The position numbers and the translations under genes were made by a program. This document shows positions 10,515 through 20,442 of a stretch of 64,000 nt of DNA, piece after piece (the stretch's first letter is position 1; each line of letters opens with the position of its first letter). This DNA comes from Ceratopteris richardii (Eukaryota > Streptophyta > Polypodiopsida > Polypodiales > Pteridaceae), in the NCBI GenBank assembly GCA_020310875.1, contig CM035430.1, positions 104,528,431-104,592,430 on the forward strand, in the 5' to 3' direction. Under the pieces are notes generated by a model. The model saw only the letters and a program-made list of their open reading frames with translations, ran no database searches and was not told the DNA's origin.

Positions 10515-12201
10515 TCTCAGTAATGTACCAATGTCCAACGTGACTTCTGTTTCAGCCAACAATTTTATGATGTCAATCTCCTGCGCACTTTGCCTTTCCT
10601 TGCAATCCTTTGGGACCTTCAGCCTCTCAGGGAATGGAGTTGTGTCCGACACAAATTTCTTAGTTATTGGTGGAAGTATCTTGATCTCATCTCCATCTTC
10701 AAGTCCTTGTTGTTTAGCAAGTCCTCGCACTTTGTTTTCCACTTCCACATGCTCAAGTACCTTTTCCTTGCCAGCATTGTCACTTTTGCCTTTCGTATTT
10801 TTCTTCACGTACTCTTGCGTTTGTGTGACCACTGCCACAATAGGCTCTTTTCGTGCATCCTCGCCCTCGTCAGTATCCACAAAATGCATTGATCCATACC
10901 CATAAGCTTGTCTATTTTCCCAATGAGGTGCAGACGAGACACTTTGAGCAGGTAATCCCGTATATGAACGTTCACTCGTATTTCTTCATTGCATGGTCCG
11001 CTCTTCATAAGCCCTCTTGTTATAACATCAGTCATCCGTATGGTTTATCCTACAGCAAAAGGTGCAAAGCATCCTAGGTGGCGATCTATCCACAAATACT
11101 CTCGAGATTGTAGGGCACTTCGAAGCCAGATGACCATAACTATGGCACTTCCCACACCATGTGTTAGACCTAAATACCTTATTGGGGTTGGTGACCACCT
11201 CTTGTTTCATTGTGTAATGTTTCTTGGGCCAACATGGCGTCTTTCACTACTTGTGTGACCAACTCCAATATGCATTCCTCGGTCAGCATAGGCTTCACCT
11301 CGCTTGGCATGCTAGTGGTGACTACAAAAGCCGAAGTGGTCAATGTAGGACTTCCTTGGCCCAAATCTTTCACAGATACGCTCCCTGGTCCTCCCATTGG
11401 CTTGTACAGGAGCTCGATCCTCCTTTGCTAGCATAACTGCACTTCCTCCCAAAGCCTAGGTTGTTCTTTAGCAGCTATTAAAGTAGCAGGTCGTGTAAGA
11501 CTAATATGCTGCTGCACTGTAGGATCTCTCAATCTAGCAATGAATCTCCTCTTCAATGTCTCATCATTCGCGGCATTTGCACCTATCGTTCTCACCAAGG
11601 ACTCCATTCTCTGAATATAATTGTTGATGCTCTTATTAACTCCTTGTCGCAGATAATCCATTTGTTAGGCAAGTCGATCCTGGAAACCCTCTCTTCTAGA
11701 TTTTGCCAAGAAGGCATCCTTAAGCATCTGATAAGTTCCCCGATCTTGTGGTGTCAAGTTTCTGTACCAGTTGGTTACCTTGTCGCGGAGAGTAGCCGAA
11801 AAAATCCTCAACCTCTAACCTTGGTCAACTACCTCATTGGCTTCATAAGTAACTTTGAATAGCTAAATGAAGCTATCCGAGTCCTCATTCCAGGCATCTG
11901 AGAACTTGGGGAAGTCCCCCATATGAACCGGAATCCGTTAGGCCATTTCAAACAAAGGTGTGATGTCTATATCACTCTGATTCCAAAAATTTAATGCCCT
12001 CAGTTTCGAGATTCCCTCGAGCCTTGGAACTTGAGAAGCAACTCTTCTTTGATAGTACTGCTTTTCCTTAGATTGTCTATGAGTGTTCCAAAATTCTTTG
12101 TATGCTCTCTATCTTTGCATCTCTCTAGCCTCGGCCCTATGAGCAGCTCTCTCTTCCCTTTGCGTTCGAGTTCCTTCTGAGGATGAAATCCCCTCGCTCA
12201 T
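10515..12201 (-). mobile_element. Gypsy retrotransposon, gag fragment
   Basis: A minus-strand gag region starts near an ATG at 12201 (MSEGISSSEGTRTQREERAA). It includes a retrotransposon-gag core near 11430-11800 (MDYLRQGVNKSINNYIQRME) and a CCHC zinc knuckle near 11140 (CGKCHSYGHLASKC). Gag packages the element RNA. Pol and LTRs are not present. This is a fossil with several breaks, and a different family from the Gypsy at 23824-42131. Confidence 0.7.
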
Positions 12202-12344
12202 GTACTAGATCCTAGGTCTGCAAGCTCAGCCAACCTCTAGCACTAGGCAAACCTATGGCACTCTCTTATAGAGATGTGCCAAGCTATTCCTGACAAACGC
12301 ACCACAATGTTGCATCCTAAACCGAAGGGAAAAGATGACTACAT

Positions 12345-12935
12345 ATGCTCATGAATTGCCTAAATCACTCAAGAGTAGTCCACTTCTCTTGGTCATGCAC
12401 TAACCCTTATACCTCCCACTCATGCTTCCTCCTTTCCTCACATTGGTTTGTACAATTCCTCACCCTGTCAAAACACCCCTACACTGGCTTTTCTGTTCTC
12501 TTCTCTCCCTCTCTCGCACATATGCTTCCACTCCTTCACGGTTCTCCTTTACTCTCCCCCTCCTAATCTCACTTACCCACAAAACCCCAACTAGAACGTG
12601 ACTCCGACACTTACTCTCACATCCTTAGGTACAATTCACTCATGCACTAACTACTCACACATGCATGTCTACACACACATATGCACCCTCATGCACGGTT
12701 CCACATGTAAACTCGCACAAACACTCACACCTGTGCTCACACACACACTTGCACACAAATCCACTCTCTCATACTCTCATACTCCTATATCCAAACACAC
12801 CTTCAACCTTGTTCCCCTTCACACACACAGGCATGTACACTCATACACACTTGCACACCGCACTTTCTCATACATACAACCACACACACACTTATATACT
12901 CACACAAACACATGTAACAACTAATTCTCATTAAC
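12345..12935. repeat. Pyrimidine- and CA-rich low-complexity tract
   Basis: The + strand is dominated by CTC, CAC and (CA)n. The open frames across it (many H, T, S and L residues) are artefacts of composition. Similar tracts occur at 42835-43130 and 55500-56180. Confidence 0.85.
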
Positions 12936-13074
12936 AACTTCTACCTTTTTAAGAGGCAATTATAAATTTGTCACAGGTAGATGATGCACATATGATATGA
13001 TATCAGTGTTAAAAATTACATTTATACCATAAAGCTTCCATCGTTCTACATGACAAGCCCCCACAAAGAGCTTA

Positions 13075-13895
13075 CTCTGACAATGATCTTGCCACTCGAT
13101 ACCTGAACAACCGATGGACATGTCCTTCCCTCATTATCTGCCTCCGATCTTTTGCAGTTGCCCAACTAAGGTTGCACACCCCCTGGCTTTGTGACCTGCA
13201 CGGAGACCCGAGGGACAACAAAAAAGAGAAAGGACGCCTGCCTGACTCTTCAACCAAAGTCATGGAACCACACAGAGGAAGGAACTTCCCTCCAGCACTA
13301 CTGTGGCCCTCCTTTTTTATAGTGACTCTGACATACGTACCAGCCAACCCCCCAATTTTTGTGGCATTGCATATGCACCTTTGGCCCATATCACATTGCA
13401 CATTCTGATCCACACAGCCTGACCCTCTGTTCGGCTTATCAAAAGAATTGACATGTATCCATTTGGTGGCCGACCATTTTTCTCCCTCAATCATTGGGTA
13501 GCTCCCATGAAGACTCATGTAATTCATTTCAGCATCTAAAGTGAGGCTAAAGAAGAGAAAAGCATCTCCTCTCATAAGCTTCACCGCAAGCCACTTTTTG
13601 GCACACTCCATCCAAGTTTCATCCTTTACTCGATCATCCGGAGCATTAGAAAACACAGTCTCTCCATCTTTTTCCATATTCGATAGATACATCAAGACTG
13701 TTGCAACCCTATGTCCGCCAAGTTGAATATTGTATTGGTCATGAAAGAAAGCCACCATGGATTTTTCAAGTTTATCATTTGCTAGATTCTTAAGATGCTC
13801 CCATTCTTCATCAGATAGGAATCCTTTATAAAGGAAAGCCCTTGGTTTCTAGGATAGCTGAATTATCCGTGTGGGGTCTGTAGTAGTAGATTTTT
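13075..13895 (-). pseudogene. Prolyl 4-hydroxylase (P4H, ShK-tail type) pseudogene
   Basis: The minus strand reads TDPTRIIQLS, stop, then KPRAFLYKGFLSDEEWEH and KLEKSMVA, which is the usual plant P4H N-terminal catalytic text. It then jumps straight to FFHDQYN, LGGHRVATVLMYLSN, ETVFSNAPDD and EGEKWSATKWIHV. About 90 residues normally between KSMVA and YFHD are missing, including the HxD iron ligands. The distal His (SLHG) and the 2-oxoglutarate Lys remain. The expected Trp after QLS is a TAG stop, and the ShK tail (GCVDQN) shifts frame soon after. P4H hydroxylates prolines of cell-wall proteins in the ER and Golgi. With iron ligands gone and a stop present, this copy is dead. No introns are visible, so a processed copy is likely. 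It lies about 145 bp downstream (on its strand) of the repeat at 14041-14132. Confidence 0.85.
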
Positions 13896-14040
13896 TTTTT
13901 TGTTTAGTCGATCACCATAATTGCCTTAGTCTGCATTTTGCCCAAACATCTGAACACAAACTTGGAATAACAATGCCCTCAATATCCTGCAATCAATCCA
14001 TTTCATGCTCCTTTGACTAGAGTTTGTTGTCAATGACCCC
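13896..14040. other. Spacer between pseudogene and flanking repeat
   Basis: Contains an 11-bp T run near 13892-13902 and otherwise anonymous sequence. It might be the 5' untranslated part of the copied P4H transcript or remaining LTR-type sequence. Confidence 0.3.
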
Positions 14041-14132
14041 CGTCCTTCCCTTTCAAAATACCTACAATCCACTATCTATCATACACCATGAAGACATGTT
14101 AGTGCAAAAGATCAACCATAAATATAGTTAAC
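14041..14132 (-). repeat. Repeat shared with 59041-59135, possible LTR end
   Basis: On the minus strand it begins TGTTAACTATATTTAT and matches 59041-59135 along about 92-95 bp with scattered differences. It abuts the broken end of an old Copia at 14133. The TGTTAAC start is LTR-like. In both places a host-gene fragment follows in the same orientation. Confidence 0.6.
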
Positions 14133-14615
14133 AATGTCTGTAAAACCTCTCGATGTTTTACCACCAACAAAAAGCTCTTCTTTACCTTTATTAGATGTAT
14201 TTGATGAATTTGTTTGACTGAAACTTCCACACAATTTTCCACTCCATGGATTTGAGTTCTAACTATTTCTTGGTGATGCATTTGGTCCACTCAAAACTTG
14301 AGATTTTACACTTGATTTTTCAAGATTTTCTTTATCATTTGGTTCAAGATTCAATCCTCCTTTGGCATCTGCATAGAAGCTTGATATTTCATCAAATACC
14401 ACATCTCTGCTTACCTTCACATGTCGTGTGAGTGGGTTATAACATTTATATCCCTTTTGCTCAAGGGAGTACCCAATGAAGATACCTTTTTCTACTTTTG
14501 CGTCAAACTTCGTCCTCAACTCATTTGGAATATTTACATATGCAATACAACCAAAAACTTTCATATGTGATAAGTTTGGCTTTTTACATGTGAACTTCTC
14601 TTTAGGTGTACCTTG
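14133..14615 (-). mobile_element. Old Copia element, pol segment (part of 20443-23244)
   Basis: The minus strand encodes the C-terminal integrase part of a Copia pol (MKVFGCIAYVNIPNELRTKF, then SRDVVFDE) and the linker towards RT. It is the downstream continuation of the fossil at 20443-23244. The two halves were separated by insertion of the Copia at 14616-20442, which duplicated CCTTG on both sides. The 3' half of the old element, including its second LTR, is absent. Confidence 0.8.
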
Positions 14616-14912
14616 TGAAGTGTTTCAATGGCGATGCACCACAGTGCGCTCTCCTTCTCGAGAGCTCCACGACGATATGTTCGGAGTAGAAAGCCGAGCT
14701 CCTGAGGCTGCAAACAATACTCCGCACAGAGGCTATAGAATACGCAGAAAACACAGTACACAGGAAGCATGAAGACAGACTTCTTAGGTCTTACAAATGC
14801 GGTTGAACTTACAGTCTGTGACTGACCAGGCCACTATATGTTTTATTAAAGAACATATACAAAGAAGTGTCCGGTGGCCATTTGGCCTTTCACATGGACA
14901 CTAACGGTAACA
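14616..14912 (-). repeat. 3' LTR of the Copia at 14616-20442
   Basis: This 297-bp direct repeat aligns end to end with 20146-20442. The internal region next to it ends at the pol stop near 15061. Confidence 0.93.
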
Positions 14913-15060
14913 ATCTCCCACTAAAGGCCAATATGGCCAGAGTAACTATGGGAGAAAAATTAATGAATGATAAAGAATACCTGAGTGTAAGTATACAAAC
15001 TATACCTCCCACCTGATGGGCATGTTACACAGTATACAAGTGACTGTGTAAGATCAAGAA

Positions 15061-17641
15061 TCAAGTAACCCCCATCAAGTGACAACAGTGTCGAAAGCTA
15101 TCCTGTGGTAGAGCTTTAGTCAAAGCATCTGCAACATTATCTCGAGTGTGAACCTTCTCAAGAATAATGCTCTCAGTGGCTAAGCAATCTCTAATGAAGT
15201 GATACCTCACCTCAATGTGCTTGGTCTTTGCATGATAGACCGGATTCTTAGCCAAAGAAATGGCACTCTGACTATCACTGAGCAAGTGAGGTACATGCTG
15301 AGGTAAACCCATATCACAAGCAAGACGAGAAAGCCACAATGCTTCCTTACATGCCTCACTTGCTGCAACATACTCTGCTTCTGTGGTGGAAACAGCTGTA
15401 CATTCTCGAAGACGAGATCTCCAAGAGATAGCACCTCCAGCAAAATGAAAAATATACCCTGATGTAGACTTACGATTGTCTACACAACCAACATAGTCAG
15501 AATCTGTGTAACCAATAATGGATGCTTTCCCTCTACCTAAGCATAGACACTTGTCCTTAGTGCCACTCAGATATCTCAAAATCATTTTGACCGCTTCCCA
15601 ATGTTTCTTGCCAGGATTAGACATATATTTGCTCACAACTCCCACTGCAAATGCAATGTCTGGTCTCGTAGCTACCATAGCATACATGAGACTACCAACA
15701 ATAGACTGATAAGGAATTTTGGTCATGAATTCCTTTTCCTCATCCGATTTGGGGCAGTCATCCTTGCTCAATTTCACATATGTGGGTAAAGGTGTACTCA
15801 ATGCCTTTCCACCCTGCATATTGAATCGGTGAAGTACTTTGGATATGTACTCACTTTGAGACAAGTATATGCATCTTTTACTCCTATCACGAGTAATGCG
15901 CATGCCAAGAATATGTTTGGCATCCCCCAAATCCTTCATATCAAATGTCTGACTCAACTTCTTTTTGAGAAGTGACAAATCATAAGAAGACTTCCCAGCA
16001 ATCAACATATCATCAACGTAAAGTATCAAGCATATCAAGCTGCCATCAGAACATCTCTTTGTGTAGAGACAATGATCCTCATTGCTCCGAGAATAGCCTT
16101 GGGACTTTATAAAAGCATCAAACTTTTGGTACCATTGTCTAGGAGACTCTTTAAGTCCATACAAGCTCTTCTTGAGCTTACAAACTAGAATTTCCTTGCC
16201 AGGAACTACATAACCCTCTGGTTGTTCCATATAGATCTCATCTGTAAGATCTCCATGCAAGAAAGCTGTTTTCACATCCATTTGGACTAGCTCTAAGTCC
16301 TCCATTGCAACGAATCCAAGCAACATGCGCAAAGTAGTCATCTTGACCACTGGAGAGAAGATTTCCTCAAAATCAACACCATGTTGTTGCTTAAAACCCT
16401 TTGCAACAAGTCGTGCTTTATATTTTGGAGAAGCACTATCTGATGTGAATTTCAGCTTATATACCCATTTACATGGTAAAGCTTTTCTGCCCTTTGGCAA
16501 AGGTACTAAGTCCCAAGTACCATTCTTGTGAATAGAATCCAACTCACTCTTCATGGCACGCTCCCACTTGACATGATCCTCTGTCTGCATAGCCTCTTTG
16601 TAGCAAGAAGGCTCACCGGCATCTGTTAGCATAACAAAATCTAAACTTGGAACATATCTATCAGGTGGATATGAGACACGTGCAGAACGTCTCAATGGTT
16701 GTTGAACAGGAACATGTGCAGATTGATCTGAATGGACATTCTCTTGAACATCCCTATGTGTAGCATTTTTATGCATACTAACCGGATGACTACTATTCTC
16801 AAACACCACTCTTCTCACTTCAACCTCCTTAATGGGTTGTTTATGCATCTTCGACTCATTAAAAATGACATCACTACTTCTGATCACTGACCGTGTTTCA
16901 GGATCCCATAAGCGATATCCAAATTGTCCTTCTCGACCATATCCAAGAAAAATGCATTTCTTTGACTTATGGTCCAACTTTTGTCTAAGATTCTTGGGTA
17001 TATGAACATATGCTTCACACCCAAAAACTCGAAGATGATCATAATATGGTGGTTTCCCTGTCCATAACTCTTGTGCCACTTTCAGACCTTTGGTAGTACT
17101 AGGTGAAAGGTTAATCACATGAACTACAATCAATACTGCTTCTGCCCAAAAACCTTGTGAGAGGTTTGCATGATGCAACATAGAGACTACTCTATCTTGA
17201 ATAGTTCTATTCATCCTCTCAGCTACACCATTCTGTACTAGGGTATAAGGAGCTGTAAACTCTCTACGAATCCCTCCTAGTAGCATCATCTATGAAAGTG
17301 ACAAAGTAAAGAGAACCACCTAAGGACCTAGTGGGCATAGGACCACACACATATGTATGAACGAGATCTAAAGACTGAATTGAAGATTCAATGTGCATTC
17401 TATGCACATTTCTGGTTTGCTTTCCATATTGACAATGCTCACAAAATGAAAAATGAGAGAAAGATAACACAGGTAAGTAGCCAGAACGAGAAAGATTTTC
17501 CATTCCATTACGAGATATATGGCCCAAACAACCATGCCAAATACAAGCCATAGGCTGTTGAGTAACAGCTAACAAGTGTTCGTTCTGTGATACAAATAAA
17601 GGATAAAGTGAGCCAACTTTGCTTCCTTTTGCGATAACCAT
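15061..17641 (-). CDS. Copia pol region: integrase, reverse transcriptase, RNase H
   Basis: A 742-codon open frame (17289 to 15061) plus an overlapping upstream frame (17641 to 17264) make up the pol region. Visible parts, in order: gag-pre-integrase (CIWHGCLGHISRNGMENL), integrase core (GPMPTRSLGGSLYFVTFIDD), FLGYGREGQFGYRLW, RT (WVYKLKFTSD, LVQMDVKTAFLHGDL, ILYVDDMLIAG) and RNase H (GYTDSDYVGCVDNRKSTSGY, VADALTKALPQDSF). RT and RNase H make cDNA in the particle and integrase inserts it. All the usual Ty1/Copia blocks are readable. It is a fossil with about one break in this region. Confidence 0.9.
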
Positions 17642-17665
17642 ATTGCCCTTTGATATACGAAAGGA

Positions 17666-18943
17666 CTAAGCATAGAAGACCACCTTGTAACCAAGGTCAT
17701 CAAGTTGACCAACTGACATCAAACTGCATGATAACTGAGGTACATGGCGTACATTATGCATAGTAAATTTTGAACCATCAATGAACTGCACAACCACATC
17801 TCCAATCCCCACAACATCACACTGGTAAGAGTCACCAAGTCTCACGGTACCAAGAGACTTTGCTGCATAATTAGAGAACCATTCTCTATGTGGTGTCACA
17901 TGGAAAGAAGCACCAGAATCTAGCAGCCAGGTGTGGGAAAGAGAATCAGCCATAAGTGCCTCAGATGGCACAATACTATCAAGTGTCAACACATCAGCAT
18001 CATCAGAAATAGCATTAATTTCTTCAATCTTCACAGTCGAAGTAGATGGTGCAAGTAACTGTTTAACATGCCCATCAACATTCTGTCCTTTACCTTTAGC
18101 ATTCTTTAATGCATAACAGTCTTTCTTCATGTGTCCTTTCTTATGACAAAAATGGCATTCGATATCCCTCTTCCTTGATTTACTTCTACTCTTATTCCGT
18201 TGACCATTCTTTTCCTTGTTCTTGCTCCTGCCACGTTGTTGATTCTTTCCTTGGTAAGAATCACGAACATTATATGCATCTCCACTTTGAGTGCCAACCA
18301 TAGATTTTCTACGAATCTCCTCACTCAAGAGTGCTCCACATATGTCATCATAGACAAGTTTACCACCAGGTGCACTGTTGCTAATAGCTGTGCAAAATGT
18401 ATCCCATGATGATGGCAGGGTGCATAACAACAATACTGCTTTCATTTCATTATCCATATCCATTTTCTGAGCCTGTAACTGGGAGAATATAGCATCAAAC
18501 TCATTTAGATGAGCAGCAACACTATCTGTGTCCATCATACGAAGGTCATATAATTTTCTCATCAGATACACTTTATTTGATGCCGTCTCTTTTTCATATG
18601 TATTGCATAACTTCTTCCAAAGCTCCTCTGCACTTTCAAAGTCTAATACTGTAAAGTAAACATTATCTGCCAAATGCAAGCAAATGGTAGACCTGGCCAT
18701 TGCATCTAACTCATCCCAATCATCTTCATCCATGTCACCAGGCTTCTTTGAAATCCCATTTACTGGCTTCCATTGCCTCCTTTGAATCAGCACATCTTTA
18801 ATCTGATTCTTCCATAGAGCAAAGTTTGTGCCATCAAATTTTCGGATCTCAAAATGGTCTTTGCCCTGCAAGTTATAGCTCCTCCTCGGAACACTAGCAC
18901 TAGACCCTGATCCACCGGATGTGCCTGAGACCTCTGATGCCAT
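17666..18943 (-). CDS. Copia gag and protease region
   Basis: This 425-codon frame starts at 18943 (MASEVSGTSGGSGSSASVP). Residues about 25-230 are the UBN2-type gag core (KFDGTNFALWKNQIKDVLIQ, DTDSVAAHLNEFDAIFSQL). A basic linker and the zinc knuckle CHFCHKKGHMKKDC come next. The aspartic protease motif follows (WLLDSGASFHVTPHREWF). Gag forms the particle and binds element RNA, and protease cleaves the polyprotein. It is well preserved over its whole length. A similar gag lies on the + strand at 9680-10500. Confidence 0.9.
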   Translation of the reverse strand: MASEVSGTSGGSGSSASVPRRSYNLQGKDHFEIRKFDGTNFALWKNQIKDVLIQRRQWKPVNGISKKPGDMDEDDWDELDAMARSTICLHLADNVYFTVLDFESAEELWKKLCNTYEKETASNKVYLMRKLYDLRMMDTDSVAAHLNEFDAIFSQLQAQKMDMDNEMKAVLLLCTLPSSWDTFCTAISNSAPGGKLVYDDICGALLSEEIRRKSMVGTQSGDAYNVRDSYQGKNQQRGRSKNKEKNGQRNKSRSKSRKRDIECHFCHKKGHMKKDCYALKNAKGKGQNVDGHVKQLLAPSTSTVKIEEINAISDDADVLTLDSIVPSEALMADSLSHTWLLDSGASFHVTPHREWFSNYAAKSLGTVRLGDSYQCDVVGIGDVVVQFIDGSKFTMHNVRHVPQLSCSLMSVGQLDDLGYKVVFYA

Positions 18944-19888
18944 GATCGTACAGAACTGAATAGAATGATAATGGAGCTAGAAGAGTCCAAACACCAATAA
19001 ATAAGTGTATCAAGGAGTAAATCGACCACTGTATAGTTGACTAAACTAGAAATCTGGAAAAATTTTGCTAGAGTATCCTCTGCAAAATTAGCATATGACC
19101 AGTGTCAAAGTATCATAAAACTGCAAGTACTGACATGTCTACCTGCATAGTGAATCACTAACTCCACTGCATATAATCAGTTACCCAATAGAAGCCAACT
19201 AGGCTTATCGAGCACCTATGAACAACTATCATACATCTCCTATGGCGAGGTGGGTAAGTCTTCCACCTGCATCACCGAAGAGACCCCAACATTTGGGTGT
19301 CTCCCAGTTAAGAAAACCTCACCACGACCCTCTTTATCAAACGTAAAAGGCTTTATGCAAAGAACGTAACCGCTATATCAATGACCGCATGGACGTACAT
19401 AAGCGGTATCCACAGAAGCATACATGGTGTGTATGTGCTCAATATATGCAGTAAAATGACACTAAAAGGTTGAGTACACATTCCAAAAACTAGCCAATAA
19501 CACCTGCAAGTGTCTGTCAACTCTGATGTTTTAGGCTTTAAAAAACCTGCATAAATTTGTAGCGACTGCTCCCACCAAAACTGAAAACCCCTTGAGGAAC
19601 CTGTAGTTTTACGAGTGTGGCTGAAACTACAGCCCCAAAGGTTGATATTTATTGTCTCAAAAGTACAAGGAACACTCTTCTTGATGTTCTTGGACCTGTG
19701 CGAAGAGAACTATGTGCAAAAGTACTCCGAAATGGCTCCAAAAAACACCCCAAAATTGCTTCAGAAATAGGCTTTGAAAGCAAAAAATGAAGCTTTGAGG
19801 GACCAAAACTTGTTCAAGGTAATGTCAAGCTTAGTCTTTCCCCTTCTTCAAACACCACAAGAGTGTAGCTTAGTGGCAAGAGATTGCC

Positions 19889-19950
19889 ACGGTTAAGCGA
19901 GCTCTGGGGGGAACAGTACTGGGATGGGTGACCTCCCGGGAAGTACCGGG
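19889..19950 (+). repeat. 5S rRNA-like segment in the Copia leader
   Basis: GGTTAAGCGAGCTC, AGTACTGGGATGGGTGACC and TCCCGGGAAGT match, in order and spacing, the 3' half of plant 5S rRNA including the A-box, intermediate element and C-box of its internal promoter. It reads opposite to the element. Just upstream (about 19864-19887) lies an A-box-like GTAGCTTAGTGGCAAGAG. The first half and the 3' end of 5S are not present, so this is not a working 5S gene. It may be a captured 5S piece or a 5S-type SINE relic. Confidence 0.7.
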
Positions 19951-20145
19951 AACCTCTATATTCCTTGATCGTTGAGGTCCTCCCTCGCGCGCAGCCAACG
20001 GCGCCAACGGTGACTTTGGTGACTCGGATGACAAGGTATGCCAAGGTCTATGCATTGGTTGCTGCCTTAGTCGAAAGCTTGGGGGGGGCTCGCTTCGCTC
20101 GCACAAACGGAACAAAGGTTTTGCCTCGAACTGCTCTGATACGAG

Positions 20146-20442
20146 TGAAGTGTTTCAATGGCGATGCACCACGGTGCGCTCTCCTTCTCGAGAGCTCCAC
20201 GACGATATGTTCGGAGTAGAAAGCCGAGCTCCTGAGGCCGCACATAGTACTCCGCACAGAGTTTGTAGAATACGCAGAAAACACAGTACACAGGAAGCAC
20301 GAAGACAAACTTCTTAGGTCTTACAAATGCGGTCAAACTTACAGTCTGTGACTGACCAGGCCACTATATGTTTTATTAAAGAACATATACAAAGAAGTTT
20401 CCGGTGGCCATTTGGTCTTTCACATGGACACTAACGGTAACA
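20146..20442 (-). repeat. 5' LTR of the Copia at 14616-20442
   Basis: 297-bp partner LTR that should hold the element promoter. The primer-binding stretch lies directly inside it on the minus strand. A related LTR on the + strand is at 9334-9628. Confidence 0.93.

Larger units (their letters stand above)
14616..20442 (-). mobile_element. Copia retrotransposon, near-complete, with both LTRs and target duplication
   Basis: LTRs at 14616-14912 and 20146-20442 (297 bp each, TGAAGTG to GGTAACA on the + strand) flank a minus-strand gag-pol. CCTTG is duplicated at 14611-14615 and 20443-20447. By eye the LTRs differ at about 14 of 297 positions (about 5%), a moderate age. A primer site resembling initiator tRNA-Met (GTATCAGAGC on the minus strand) lies just inside the 5' LTR. 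Order on the minus strand: leader (20145-18944), gag, protease, integrase, RT, RNase H. It looks nearly whole, with about one or two breaks. It sits inside an older Copia of a different family. Confidence 0.93.

Noticed and set aside
12598-12934. His/Thr-rich frames in 12.6-12.9 kb
   Set aside because: Produced by CACA repeats. No conserved text.
13072-13758. Working prolyl 4-hydroxylase gene
   Set aside because: The iron-binding HxD block is missing, a stop lies upstream in the same frame, and the ShK tail is out of frame.
19830-19965. Functional 5S rRNA gene, or a Cassandra TRIM
   Set aside because: Only about the 3' half of 5S is present and it has substitutions. The LTRs of this element do not contain it, unlike in Cassandra.
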